The position numbers and the translations under genes were made by a program. 64,000 nt of DNA from Arthrobacter sp. ZGTC412 (GTDB lineage Bacteria > Actinomycetota > Actinomycetes > Actinomycetales > Micrococcaceae): contig NZ_PJII01000008.1 of NCBI RefSeq assembly GCF_002929215.1, forward strand, positions 96,925-160,924, in the 5' to 3' direction. Shown one piece after another: positions 58,049-64,000 of the stretch. The notes under the pieces are model-generated. The model was not told where the DNA came from. It did no database searches and worked only from the letters and a program-made list of their open reading frames with translations. Position 1 is the stretch's first letter. Each line of letters begins with the position of its first letter.

Positions 58049-58285
58049 TTACCGCGGGGCACCTGCGGGAAGGGCTGCGAGGTGGTCCGCGGTAGTGTCC
58101 AGGACCCGGGATTGGCGGCACTGTGAACAGATGACCGCTACGGCGAGGGTGCCTGCCCGTCTGCCCATGACCGCCGGGAATTCGACGGCGAGGTGCTGGT
58201 CGGTGTCGCAGTTTGCGCACCATGGGCGTTTCCCGCGTGGCTGATGCACATCCCAGGGAATGTAACTGTTCGATGCCGTGGTCAT
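58049..58285 (-). CDS. Cassette gene B, copy 1: small double-CxxC protein
   Basis: 78 residues. Two CxxC pairs (RPWCANCDTDQHL and ICSQCRQSR, about 25 residues apart) look like a small zinc ribbon. The start MTTASNSYIPWDVHQPRGKR is strongly conserved in copy 2. No helicase or nuclease motif; the protein could bind nucleic acid or another protein. It starts five bases after the end of gene A, so the two are co-translated. A weak ribosome site only. Function unknown. Confidence 0.75.
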   Translation of the reverse strand: MTTASNSYIPWDVHQPRGKRPWCANCDTDQHLAVEFPAVMGRRAGTLAVAVICSQCRQSRVLDTTADHLAALPAGAPR

Positions 58286-58290
58286 TTTGG

Positions 58291-58542
58291 TCAGACCATG
58301 GCCGGGTAGCTGGACATGATGTAGTCAGCGGCCGCGGGGCCCTTCATGCGTAATTTCGGGTAGGGACAGCTGCGCTGTCGCATCGCTTCCCAGAAGATTC
58401 GCTCTGGCTGTGGCGTGTTGTGGGATATGTAGCACCAGCTGGTGTACGGGCCGTAAAGGGCGTCTCCGTCAAGAGTTAAGCCGGACTCCGGGTCCGTATA
58501 GGTGGCTTCCTTGAGGAACTGGTCGAACTGGGACTGTGCCAT
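58291..58542 (-). CDS. Cassette gene A, copy 1: small conserved protein
   Basis: 83 residues, not recognised. Blocks shared with copy 2: FDQFLKEATY, DGDALYGPYTSWCYIS, NTPQPERIFWEAMRQR and MKGPAAADYIMSSY. Rich in Trp, Tyr and Met with one invariant Cys in the SWCY block; no signal peptide or membrane span. First gene of the cassette, with AAGAAGAACC before the ATG. Its upstream leader is also conserved between copies. Role unknown; the pattern of aromatic residues suggests a binding protein rather than an enzyme. Confidence 0.75.
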   Translation of the reverse strand: MAQSQFDQFLKEATYTDPESGLTLDGDALYGPYTSWCYISHNTPQPERIFWEAMRQRSCPYPKLRMKGPAAADYIMSSYPAMV

Positions 58543-58664
58543 GGTGGTTCTTCTTTTGGCTTGGTGCAGTTGTCCACCGTTCGGCTACAGCGGTCTCCAG
58601 CTCATTGCGCTGCACGGGGCATCGAGCCGAGCTGCCGGACCATGAAAAATTTCTTCAGGTCCGG
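58543..58664 (-). promoter_or_regulatory. Leader of cassette copy 1 with hairpin
   Basis: The ~80 bases before gene A align with those before copy 2; the best blocks read CCCGTGCA and CGCTGTAGCC on the reverse strand. Further upstream a hairpin with arms CCGGACC/GGTCCGG (58635-58664), extended by an inner TGAA/TTCA stem, is present. This region probably holds the promoter and an RNA control element. Confidence 0.5.
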
Positions 58665-58686
58665 AAGACTAAAAATAGGGTAATAC

Positions 58687-58896
58687 ATGACGGCCCTAAA
58701 TACTAAGCACACTTATGTACCCGGTCCCGCTAGGGCGAGACAGCGCGTGAGACAGGACTGGAGTGCTCGTCCTGGGTGTGGTCGTGCAGCCGTGTGGCTG
58801 TCAGCCCAGTGGTACGCAAAGAAGAGAGGCAGGTTGTATCCCGAACGGGTAGTGCAACTGGCCAAATGTGGTCCAGGCTGGCGACGGCGAACCTGA
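58687..58896 (+). pseudogene. Helicase-associated-domain fragment
   Basis: A short frame of 69 residues ending WLSAQWYAKKRGRLYPERVVQLAK and a Trp-rich tail matches one repeat of the helicase-associated (HA) domain, whose pattern is W-L-x-x-Q...G-x-L...R...L. The front part does not fit. It is probably a cut piece of a longer HA-domain gene like the frameshifted one at 63.4 kb. It diverges from cassette copy 1. Confidence 0.45.
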
Positions 58897-59035
58897 CTTG
58901 TTCGAAGGGCGGGGTCTGTTTGGCTCGACGACGGTGCTGGGCTCTTGTCAGCGTCTGCGGGAACCCATTGACACGGCTGGTGGCCGCGACTACCACTGGC
59001 CGTAGGGACCACCGTGGTCCTTCTTAGGAGCGGAG

Positions 59036-59353
59036 ATGGCTACTACACCGTACGGCATCGTTCATTTTTTTCCTGGCGGCACCCGGGAGCAATACCTGTC
59101 CTCGATCGCTGCTGTCCATCCGGGAGAAGGACAGCTCCCTGCAGGTCAGATCTTCCATGCAAGCGGCGCCTCTGTTGGCGGCTGGACGGTCCTGGCAGTG
59201 CATGAATCAAAGGAGAGCTGGGAGATATTCCGGGATACAATTCTTTTCCCCCAAATGGAGGCGGGCATCAAGGGCGGGTTCGAGACCATGCCTGTAGAAA
59301 CAGCAATCGACTTGATTACCGTCATGCCGCACAAATACATGGGGGTACCCTAA
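59036..59353 (+). CDS. Conserved hypothetical protein (possible dimeric alpha/beta barrel)
   Basis: 105 residues. The ATG is preceded by TAGGAGCGGAG. It reads GIVHFFPGGTREQYLSSIAAVHP, then GQIFHASGASVGGWTVLAVHES, KESWEIFRDTILFPQM and VETAIDLITVM: a beta-alpha-beta pattern with two similar halves, like small dimeric ferredoxin-fold (ABM-type) proteins. No cofactor or catalytic motif is certain. Similar proteins seem common in Arthrobacter, but I cannot give a function. Single gene with its own ribosome site. Confidence 0.7.
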   Translation: MATTPYGIVHFFPGGTREQYLSSIAAVHPGEGQLPAGQIFHASGASVGGWTVLAVHESKESWEIFRDTILFPQMEAGIKGGFETMPVETAIDLITVMPHKYMGVP

Positions 59354-59739
59354 ACCTGCCCGAGCCTCATCTTCTGAACATGCATGTCCATTCCCCAGGA
59401 GCGGAGAATCAGTTCCCACTGCTTCTGCAGTCCAGACCGGGAGATGTTTGTCAGGTTGGGGTGTACCCAACTCCATCGGTGCTTCGGAGTGCAGCTGCCC
59501 CTTCTTGCAAACGATGGAGTTCAAGCAACTCGCCCCGGAACACGGGCTATCTGGAGTCTCTATAAGGGGTCACGGGCGCCCTCACAACGAAAAGGGCCCC
59601 TGTCTATGCGTGTTATTTCCTGCACATTTGCTGGTGGCCTCAGCCCAACGCATGAAACAATTACGCTGTTCTGAGTAAAAGGGACGCACAGAGAGCGGCC
59701 AGCATTAGAACTGTCGCCGCCAAACTGAGAGTAGTCATT
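59354..59739. other. Gene-free region
   Basis: About 390 bases with no supported gene. Overlapping short frames on both strands lack any family look. It probably contains the promoter of the 74-residue gene that follows. Confidence 0.4.
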
Positions 59740-59964
59740 GTGGAAGATCCACGACTGACAGCGCGGGCCATGGTCGAACAAGACGAAGCTGACGTCTATG
59801 AAATCTGGGTGCAGTATTACGCCAACGGCGGTAACGCGTCCAAACTCGAATTCGAGTCGTTCCTGTACGGGGTGAGCGAGCCGAGCGCCCTGGATCTGGA
59901 CCTTTTGGAGCTTTCGATAGAAGAGCTGCACGCCCCGAAGGAGTCGGCCCAGCCCGGCCATTGA
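59740..59964 (+). CDS. Small conserved hypothetical protein
   Basis: 74 residues from GTG 59740; an ATG ten codons later (MVEQDEADVYEIWVQYYANG) is also possible. Very acidic, with VYEIWVQYYANGGNASKLEFESFLYG and LDLDLLELSIEELHA, predicted all-helical. Short Arthrobacter proteins of this kind are familiar to me by pattern, but no function is known. No signal or membrane segment. It converges on the GAF-ANTAR gene. Confidence 0.6.
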   Translation: MEDPRLTARAMVEQDEADVYEIWVQYYANGGNASKLEFESFLYGVSEPSALDLDLLELSIEELHAPKESAQPGH

Positions 59965-60100
59965 CAGCGCCCTTACGTCGTCCGCTGCTTGAGCTGTCGC
60001 TGAAGCCTGCCGGTAGACGGCGCCCAGAGTGGGTTTACAGCTGTCCTACCGACAGGTTGTGACCGCCAGAGCGGTTGGTCCCTGCCGAGCGCCGGCACTC

Positions 60101-60850
60101 TTATTCATCGAAGTGGGTGCGCAGGCCCGGGGTGGGCGTCGCTGATTCAACGACTGTTGCTGCTACGTCCCGGAGCTTGAGGTTGCGGGCGTTGGAGGCG
60201 CTGCGCAGGATTTTCATGGCTGCGTCCTGGCTGCACCGGTTTTGGGCCATGATGATACCGACGGCGACGTCAATGGCTGTCCGGCTTTTCATCGCCGCTG
60301 CCAGGTTGTTTTTCGCGTCCGGGAGTCGTGCCAGGCGCAGTTCCAGCCGGAGGGTCTTGGCGGACTGCTCGCCGAACAGTTCGGCTCTGGTGATGTCTTC
60401 GCCGGTGAACCCGTGGGCTCGTGTGGAGTAGATGTTCAGGGAGGCCGCGGACTCTCCTTCCAAACGTAGGGGAACGCTGAGGATGGACCGGATGTACTTG
60501 GTGGCGACGGCGCGGGTGTATTCGGGCCAGCGATGCTCTTGGGAGACGTCAGGGACGTGCATGGTGGAGCCGGTGCGCATGGCGGCGAGGCAGGGTCCGT
60601 CGCCGAAGCGGTACTGGAGCTCATCCATGGCGTGTGCCCAGGGAGTGCTGGAGGCCACCGTGACAGGCTTCTTCCGGCGCTCGATGGTGACATTGCAGAA
60701 AATTTCCGACGCAGGTGGGGCGAGGAGGGCAGCGGAGAAGGCGGCGAGTTCCTGAAAAAATTCCTCGGCGTCCGAGGTTTCCAGGACCAGGTCCTGGAGT
60801 TGGGAGATGACCCCGTCCTGAAGCTCGGCCGGGGCGGGTGAGGTGTTCAT
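60101..60850 (-). CDS. GAF-ANTAR antitermination regulator
   Basis: 249 residues from ATG 60850, fixed by GAAGGAG just upstream; an ATG eight codons earlier is less likely. A GAF sensor domain (about 20-160; GDGPCLAAMRTG, RSILSVPLRLEGES) is followed by an ANTAR domain (about 185-240; KSRTAIDVAVGIIMAQNRCSQDAAMKIL), which binds hairpins in RNA to prevent termination. The GAF part may sense a small molecule or redox change. It follows cassette copy 2 by 104 bases on the same strand, and a stub of the same gene start follows copy 1, so it is probably part of the system. Confidence 0.9.
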   Translation of the reverse strand: MNTSPAPAELQDGVISQLQDLVLETSDAEEFFQELAAFSAALLAPPASEIFCNVTIERRKKPVTVASSTPWAHAMDELQYRFGDGPCLAAMRTGSTMHVPDVSQEHRWPEYTRAVATKYIRSILSVPLRLEGESAASLNIYSTRAHGFTGEDITRAELFGEQSAKTLRLELRLARLPDAKNNLAAAMKSRTAIDVAVGIIMAQNRCSQDAAMKILRSASNARNLKLRDVAATVVESATPTPGLRTHFDE

Positions 60851-60954
60851 TGGGCTCCTTCGGATAGTTTTCAACGCTTTGGAATCGGTGCGGTAACGGC
60901 TTGCCGGAACTGGCCGGAGGTGCCGGGACCGTATTCTCGGTTCAGGGCTGGTGA

Positions 60955-61110
60955 CTAGCTGTTGCCGGTGTGGACGATGCTGTCGGTGTCTTGTTCGTTG
61001 GCGGGGGCGTCGGCGAGACCGGCGGGTGTGAGGTCAAAGTCCTCGATGCCCAATGGGGTGGCGCGCCCGACTCTGGGAGCGGCGGTGGTGGTGCGGGTGT
61101 TGTTCGTCAT
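60955..61110 (-). CDS. Cassette gene C, copy 2: 51-residue precursor-like peptide
   Basis: 51 residues. It shares MTNN, TPLGIEDFDLTPAGLADAP-like text and the identical end VHTGNS with copy 1, while residues 5-16 (Thr/Ala/Arg-rich) differ completely. Conservation at the C-terminus with a free N-terminal half resembles peptides that are cut or recognised at the tail. No cysteine. The ATG overlaps the stop of the frameshifted B2 frame (ATGA). GAAGG lies upstream. Same caution as copy 1: the precursor idea is inference. Confidence 0.74.
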   Translation of the reverse strand: MTNNTRTTTAAPRVGRATPLGIEDFDLTPAGLADAPANEQDTDSIVHTGNS

Positions 61111-61493
61111 TTCTGGGTACACCTTCGATCTGGCCTGTCGGCTGGGGGAGTGGGTTGGTTGCACTGGGCTGTTCCAGCCGGGGTGCGCGCGGTGCTGGAA
61201 CACCGCGGGATGTTGCCATCATTGGCTCGTGGGGGCGGGCCGGCCAGCAGCGGCAGGGTGTCACGATGGACCTTCGGGAAGGACGGCGACGTGGTCCGCG
61301 GTGAGTCCAGGACCCTGGAGTGGCGGCACTGCGAACAGCCGACGGCGACTGCGGGAGTGCCTGCCCGTCTGCCCGTGACCGCGGGGAGTTCGACCAGGAG
61401 GTGCTGATCGGTGTCGCAGTTTCCGCACCAGGGGCGTATGCCGCGTGGCTGGTGCACGTCCCACGGGACGTAGCTGTTAGAGGCTGTCGTCAC
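61107..61493 (-). CDS. Cassette gene B, copy 2: double-CxxC protein with frameshifted tail
   Basis: The first ~64 residues match copy 1 (TTASNSYVPWDVHQPRG, RPWCGNCDTDQHL, GCSQCRHSRVLD), then one base is missing relative to copy 1 near 61300 (CTGGACACTACCGCG against CTGGACTCACCGCG). The old tail (LTADHVAVLPEG) continues in another frame, and the shifted frame instead runs on 64 codons through the hairpin to stop exactly at the gene C start (ATGA). Both CxxC pairs survive, so the core may still work. GTG start 17 bases after gene A. Confidence 0.7.
   Translation of the reverse strand: MTTASNSYVPWDVHQPRGIRPWCGNCDTDQHLLVELPAVTGRRAGTPAVAVGCSQCRHSRVLDSPRTTSPSFPKVHRDTLPLLAGPPPRANDGNIPRCSSTARTPAGTAQCNQPTPPADRPDRRCTQK
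61170..61202 (-). promoter_or_regulatory. Conserved hairpin in the gene C leader, copy 2
   Basis: Arms TGTTCCAGC (61170-61178) and GCTGGAACA (61194-61202), 15-base loop: identical arms and loop size to copy 1 at 57951-57983. The loops share GCAC-C on the transcript side. Here the hairpin lies inside the shifted B2 frame. Confidence 0.72.
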
Positions 61494-61510
61494 GTTGGTT
61501 GGACCACGGC

Positions 61511-61750
61511 CTAGTAGCTGTTCAGGAGGTAGTCCGTGGCCGCGGGGCCCCTCATGCGCAATCGGTGCCCGGGACTGATGCGCTGTCCCATCGCCTCCCA
61601 GAAGACGTGCTGGGGCTGTGGCGTGTTTTGGGATACGTAGCACCAGCTGGTGTACAGGCCGTAAAAGGCATCCCCGTCAATCGTCGAGTCAGACGCATGG
61701 TCTCTGTAGGTGGCTTCGCTGAGGAACTGGTCAAACGGTGTATAGGCCAC
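61511..61750 (-). CDS. Cassette gene A, copy 2: small conserved protein
   Basis: 79 residues from GTG 61750, chosen because it aligns with the copy 1 start and has GAGAAGAGCC upstream. Shared blocks: FDQFLSEATY, YTSWCYVSQNTPQP, VFWEAMGQR, RLRMRGPAATDY. The invariant Cys and the Trp/Tyr pattern are kept. Ends earlier than copy 1 (no PAMV tail). First gene of the second cassette; gene B follows after 17 bases. Confidence 0.73.
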   Translation of the reverse strand: MAYTPFDQFLSEATYRDHASDSTIDGDAFYGLYTSWCYVSQNTPQPQHVFWEAMGQRISPGHRLRMRGPAATDYLLNSY

Positions 61751-61870
61751 AGTGGCTCTTCTCAACAAGGTGCGATGGTCCGCCGGGGGCTACAGCGAAC
61801 TCAAGCTTGCTGCCTTGCACGGGACAGCAAGCGGAACTGCGGGAGGACCGATGTTCTTGGGCTCCGGCAG
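61751..61870 (-). promoter_or_regulatory. Leader of cassette copy 2
   Basis: Alignable with the leader of copy 1 over about 80 bases (shared CCCGTGCA and CGCTGTAGCC on the reverse strand), followed by the purine-rich ribosome site. Upstream, the imperfect inverted pair CTGCCGGAG / CTCCCGCAG takes the place of the copy 1 hairpin. Likely promoter plus RNA control element. Confidence 0.45.
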
Positions 61871-61967
61871 GTAAAACAGGGGGTAAGGCGGGAGGGTCCT
61901 GGCACAGCAGCGTTCGGTGCGGCGCCAGGATCAGTCGGTTCCCGGCACGGGGCCGGAGAAGCGCGTG

Positions 61968-62243
61968 TTAGGCGCGGTTGTTGTGGGCGCGGTTGCCGGC
62001 TTTCGCCAGTCCGCGCGCCACCATCAGGCCGACCGTGAGGAAGGCGACGTACTGCATCGCATGGTTGGCGTTGAAGACGTCAACGCCGTTCTCGCTCGCG
62101 TCGTCGCCGACAACAGCTGCCGTGATGATCGTGGCAATCACGGCTGCAACATAGACGGCGAACTCGAGGGTCCGGGTCGAAATTCTGATGGCGTTGGCGT
62201 TGCGGATCGTGCTGGAAGGCTCGTTCTGGGTCTGCGTCGTCAT
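61968..62243 (-). CDS. Small two-span membrane protein
   Basis: 91 residues. A polar start is followed by two hydrophobic helices, LEFAVYVAAVIATIITAAVV and MQYVAFLTVGLMVARGLA, then a basic end, so the topology is probably both ends inside. AGGGAGAACC lies before the ATG. Function unknown. It diverges from the TetR gene with the palindromic sites at 62330-62357 between them, so it is the likely target of that regulator. Confidence 0.72.
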   Translation of the reverse strand: MTTQTQNEPSSTIRNANAIRISTRTLEFAVYVAAVIATIITAAVVGDDASENGVDVFNANHAMQYVAFLTVGLMVARGLAKAGNRAHNNRA

Positions 62244-62329
62244 GTGGTTCTCCCTAGGTAAGGGGTGTGAGGTGCCCGTGTCGGCCCTGCAAACTTTGAT
62301 CCCTTGACTGAAACCATGTCGACAACTTC

Positions 62330-62357
62330 TCTACACCGTAGACTTTACATGTAGACT
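62330..62357. promoter_or_regulatory. Probable TetR operator
   Basis: TCTAC-ACC-GTAGA (perfect 5-bp arms, 62330-62342) and the palindrome TACATGTA (62346-62353) each end in GTAGACT, 14 bases apart. The direct and inverted repeats lie between the divergent TetR and membrane-protein genes, as expected for an autoregulated TetR pair. Confidence 0.6.
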
Positions 62358-62426
62358 GGTTAATAAGCAAGCTTACGTATCTCCAATGGGTGGGCCTGAA
62401 CGCAACGAACAGGACGGACACTCTTC

Positions 62427-63116
62427 ATGGCTACCCCCGAAAAATCCAACAACCAAAAAAGCGCCCGGAAGGCGCCCCTCAGCAGGGACCTGGTGCTCTC
62501 CACCGCGCTGGCGTTGGTTGATGAGGAAGGCCTGGACGCCCTGACCATGCGCCGCCTGGGGCAGGAACTGCATCGCGATCCCATGAGCCTGTACCGGTAC
62601 GCGGCCAACCGGGCAGCCCTGCTGGACGGGGTCACCGAAGTTGTCCTCGATGAGCTCACGATCTTCCCGGATGACCCGGACTGGCAGGCACAGTTGCGCC
62701 GGATCGCCCATGACTTCCGGCTCATGGCTCTGCGGCACCCCAAGGTGATGCCGCTGCTGGTCACCCGGCCCCTGTCCACTCCCTTGGGCTTGCGCCCGTT
62801 GGGAACACTGCGGCCACTGGAACGGATCCTGGCGCTGCTGATAGATGCCGGCTTCGCCCCAGCCGATGCCCTGCACGTCTACCGCGTTTATTACGGGTTT
62901 TTCTACGGGCACATCCTCAACGAACTCCAGGAGTACGTTGTAGACCCGGACGAAAGCGAAGCCATCCTGCGCCTGGGCCTGCACCGCCTCCCAGCCAAGG
63001 AATTCCCCCACCTCCGGACCCTGGCCCCCGCCCTCGCCGACTACGACGGCGCCGTCGAACTCGACCGGGGATTGACCATTCTGCTCACGGGACTCGCAAC
63101 CCAACTCGCGGCGTAG
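62427..63116 (+). CDS. TetR-family regulator with TetR_C domain
   Basis: 229 residues. The DNA-binding part (about 18-65) reads SRDLVLSTALALVDEEGLDA and LTMRRLGQELHRDPMSLYRYAANRAALLDGV, which is the TetR/TetR_C branch (helix-turn-helix with MSLYRY). The C-terminal ligand domain is all helical. It probably represses the divergent small membrane protein and itself through the operator 70 bases upstream; the ligand is unknown. The ATG has no strong ribosome site. Confidence 0.88.
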   Translation: MATPEKSNNQKSARKAPLSRDLVLSTALALVDEEGLDALTMRRLGQELHRDPMSLYRYAANRAALLDGVTEVVLDELTIFPDDPDWQAQLRRIAHDFRLMALRHPKVMPLLVTRPLSTPLGLRPLGTLRPLERILALLIDAGFAPADALHVYRVYYGFFYGHILNELQEYVVDPDESEAILRLGLHRLPAKEFPHLRTLAPALADYDGAVELDRGLTILLTGLATQLAA

Positions 63117-63360
63117 GACATCCCTCCAGTACCGCAGCCACAACCCCTTGTCGTCTGGTTCCCCCGACTGTCACTCCGGAAGGAAACCGACGGATGCCGG
63201 GACCCGCTGTCTGATCCTGGGGAACTGGCTGCGCATCACCCCGATCGCTGCAGCACCGGCCAGCCGTGGGGTAAGTAATGTGTGAGTGGCTCCGGTAGCT
63301 GGCCTGCAGGAGCGGAGGGTTAGGTAATGGAGGGGGACGGACGCTTGGTGGCTGCATCGG

Positions 63361-63856
63361 ATGAAGCAGACAGCGCCCGGTCAAGGCACGCGCAGCGTTC
63401 CCCGCCGTGCCTGGGACGAACAATTTGGTGAATACGTGCGGTTCATCGAGCGGCAGAGGCGGGTACCTTCGCAATATGCGGAAGAACCCGGTGAGCGGGC
63501 TTTGTCTTACTGGATGCGGAATCACAGATCCAGCCTTCGAAACGGTTTGCTCCTGCGGGAAAGAATCGCGAAGTTGGACTCGGCCCTGCCTGGTTGGAGT
63601 CATGTCGCTCCCGGTGGCTACCGTCCCTCTTCCCGGACCGAGGCGAGGTGGAACACCGTCTGGAACAACTCAAGGAGCACGTACGTGCTTACGGAAGAAA
63701 TCCCGGCATGGGACGGTCCGGTTCCCCGGAGGAACAGGGCTTGGGCAAGTGGTTGTCAGTCCAGCGTCACTTGCTGAAGAAAGGCGCACTGTACCCGGAG
63801 CGCGCCGCGCAACTCCACAAACGCTTCCAGGCAGGCGGCGGCCCTCGGCGAAATGA
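63361..63856 (+). pseudogene. Helicase-associated-domain protein, frameshifted
   Basis: The first frame has one HA repeat: AWDEQFGEYVRFIERQ, RALSYWMRNHRSSLRNGLLL, ERIAKLDSALPGW. After about 63600 the sense moves to another frame, which carries a second repeat: VEHRLEQLKEHVRAYGRNPG, EEQGLGKWLSVQRHLLKKG, ALYPERAAQLHKRF. One indel between 63590 and 63640 explains it. HA repeats occur in large actinobacterial helicases and in stand-alone proteins; this looks like the stand-alone kind. No helicase domain is in view. Confidence 0.6.
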
Positions 63857-63880
63857 CTCAGCGCATCTGTTGGGTGTGTG

Positions 63881-64000
63881 TCATATGCGGGTGGACAGGA
63901 TTGCCTGGCTGACTTCCTTGATTGCCTGCGTGATCTTGATACCTCGCGGGCAGGCCTCGCTGCAGTTGAATATCGTTCGGCAGCGCCAGACCCCTTCCCT
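63881..64000 (-). CDS. sdhB: Succinate dehydrogenase iron-sulfur subunit, C-terminal end
   Basis: The last 39 codons of a reverse-strand gene whose start is outside the window. It reads GVWRCRTIFNCSEACPRGI and then KITQAIKEVSQAILSTRI before the stop at 63881, the characteristic end of SdhB with the cysteines of the 3Fe-4S and 4Fe-4S clusters (C-x5-C-x3-CP). SdhB passes electrons from the flavoprotein SdhA to the membrane quinone site in the citric acid cycle. Confidence 0.9.
   Translation of the reverse strand, partial: REGVWRCRTIFNCSEACPRGIKITQAIKEVSQAILSTRI

Overview
The window is high-GC actinobacterial DNA, most likely from Arthrobacter or Pseudarthrobacter (Micrococcaceae). This rests on the trpA-lgt-gltB-gltD-pyk-ANTAR regulator order, the codon bias, and the many short genes typical of that group. 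No species is claimed.

Layout. (1) 1-10.4 kb is housekeeping core: end of trpA, lgt, glutamate synthase gltBD, pyruvate kinase, a PdtaR-like ANTAR response regulator, and tRNA-Leu(CAA). (2) 10.4-29.9 kb is a genomic island inserted in the 3' end of that tRNA. The last bases of the tRNA plus four flanking bases (24 bp) recur exactly at 29931-29954, and the native tRNA terminator lies beyond the second copy. The island has lower and patchy GC and no visible integrase. It is packed with defence-like genes: a PIN nuclease, a DUF4365-like nuclease protein, a broken CoiA-like gene, a ~2070-residue STAND NTPase with a Cap4-like nuclease end and an overlapping small partner, a Ser/Thr kinase divergent from a small RNase H-fold-like protein, and a PD-(D/E)XK nuclease protein behind an HNH remnant. 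(3) 30-33.7 kb holds decayed DNA, then a metallo-beta-lactamase-fold hydrolase and an MHS-type transporter. (4) 33.9-41.1 kb is an IclR regulator and a compact mhp-type operon (C-A-B-D-F-E) that would oxidise and meta-cleave a dihydroxyphenylalkanoate and end in pyruvate and acetyl-CoA. A 22/30-identical operator lies before both the transporter and the mhp operon. (5) 41.2-43 kb has two DUF202 membrane proteins and a small hypothetical protein. (6) 43.2-56.5 kb is a second catabolic region: Sad-type aldehyde dehydrogenase, ThDP decarboxylase-like enzyme, two YtcJ-like amidohydrolases, LysR regulator, two MFS transporters, M20 amidohydrolase and a PLP aminotransferase. Together these suggest N-acyl amino acid -> amino acid -> 2-oxo acid -> aldehyde -> acid. 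(7) 56.9-63.9 kb is rich in small genes. It contains two copies of a cassette (A: ~80 aa; B: ~78-aa double-CxxC protein; C: 47-51-aa peptide ending in HTGNS). Copy 2 is followed by a GAF-ANTAR regulator, and copy 1 keeps only a stub of that regulator. A TetR regulator, helicase-associated-domain fragments and the reverse-strand 3' end of sdhB close the window.

The two best candidates for an undescribed system are the duplicated A-B-C-(GAF-ANTAR) cassette with its conserved RNA hairpin, and the pair of signalling/nuclease modules in the tRNA-Leu island (STAND plus partner; kinase plus RNase H-like protein).
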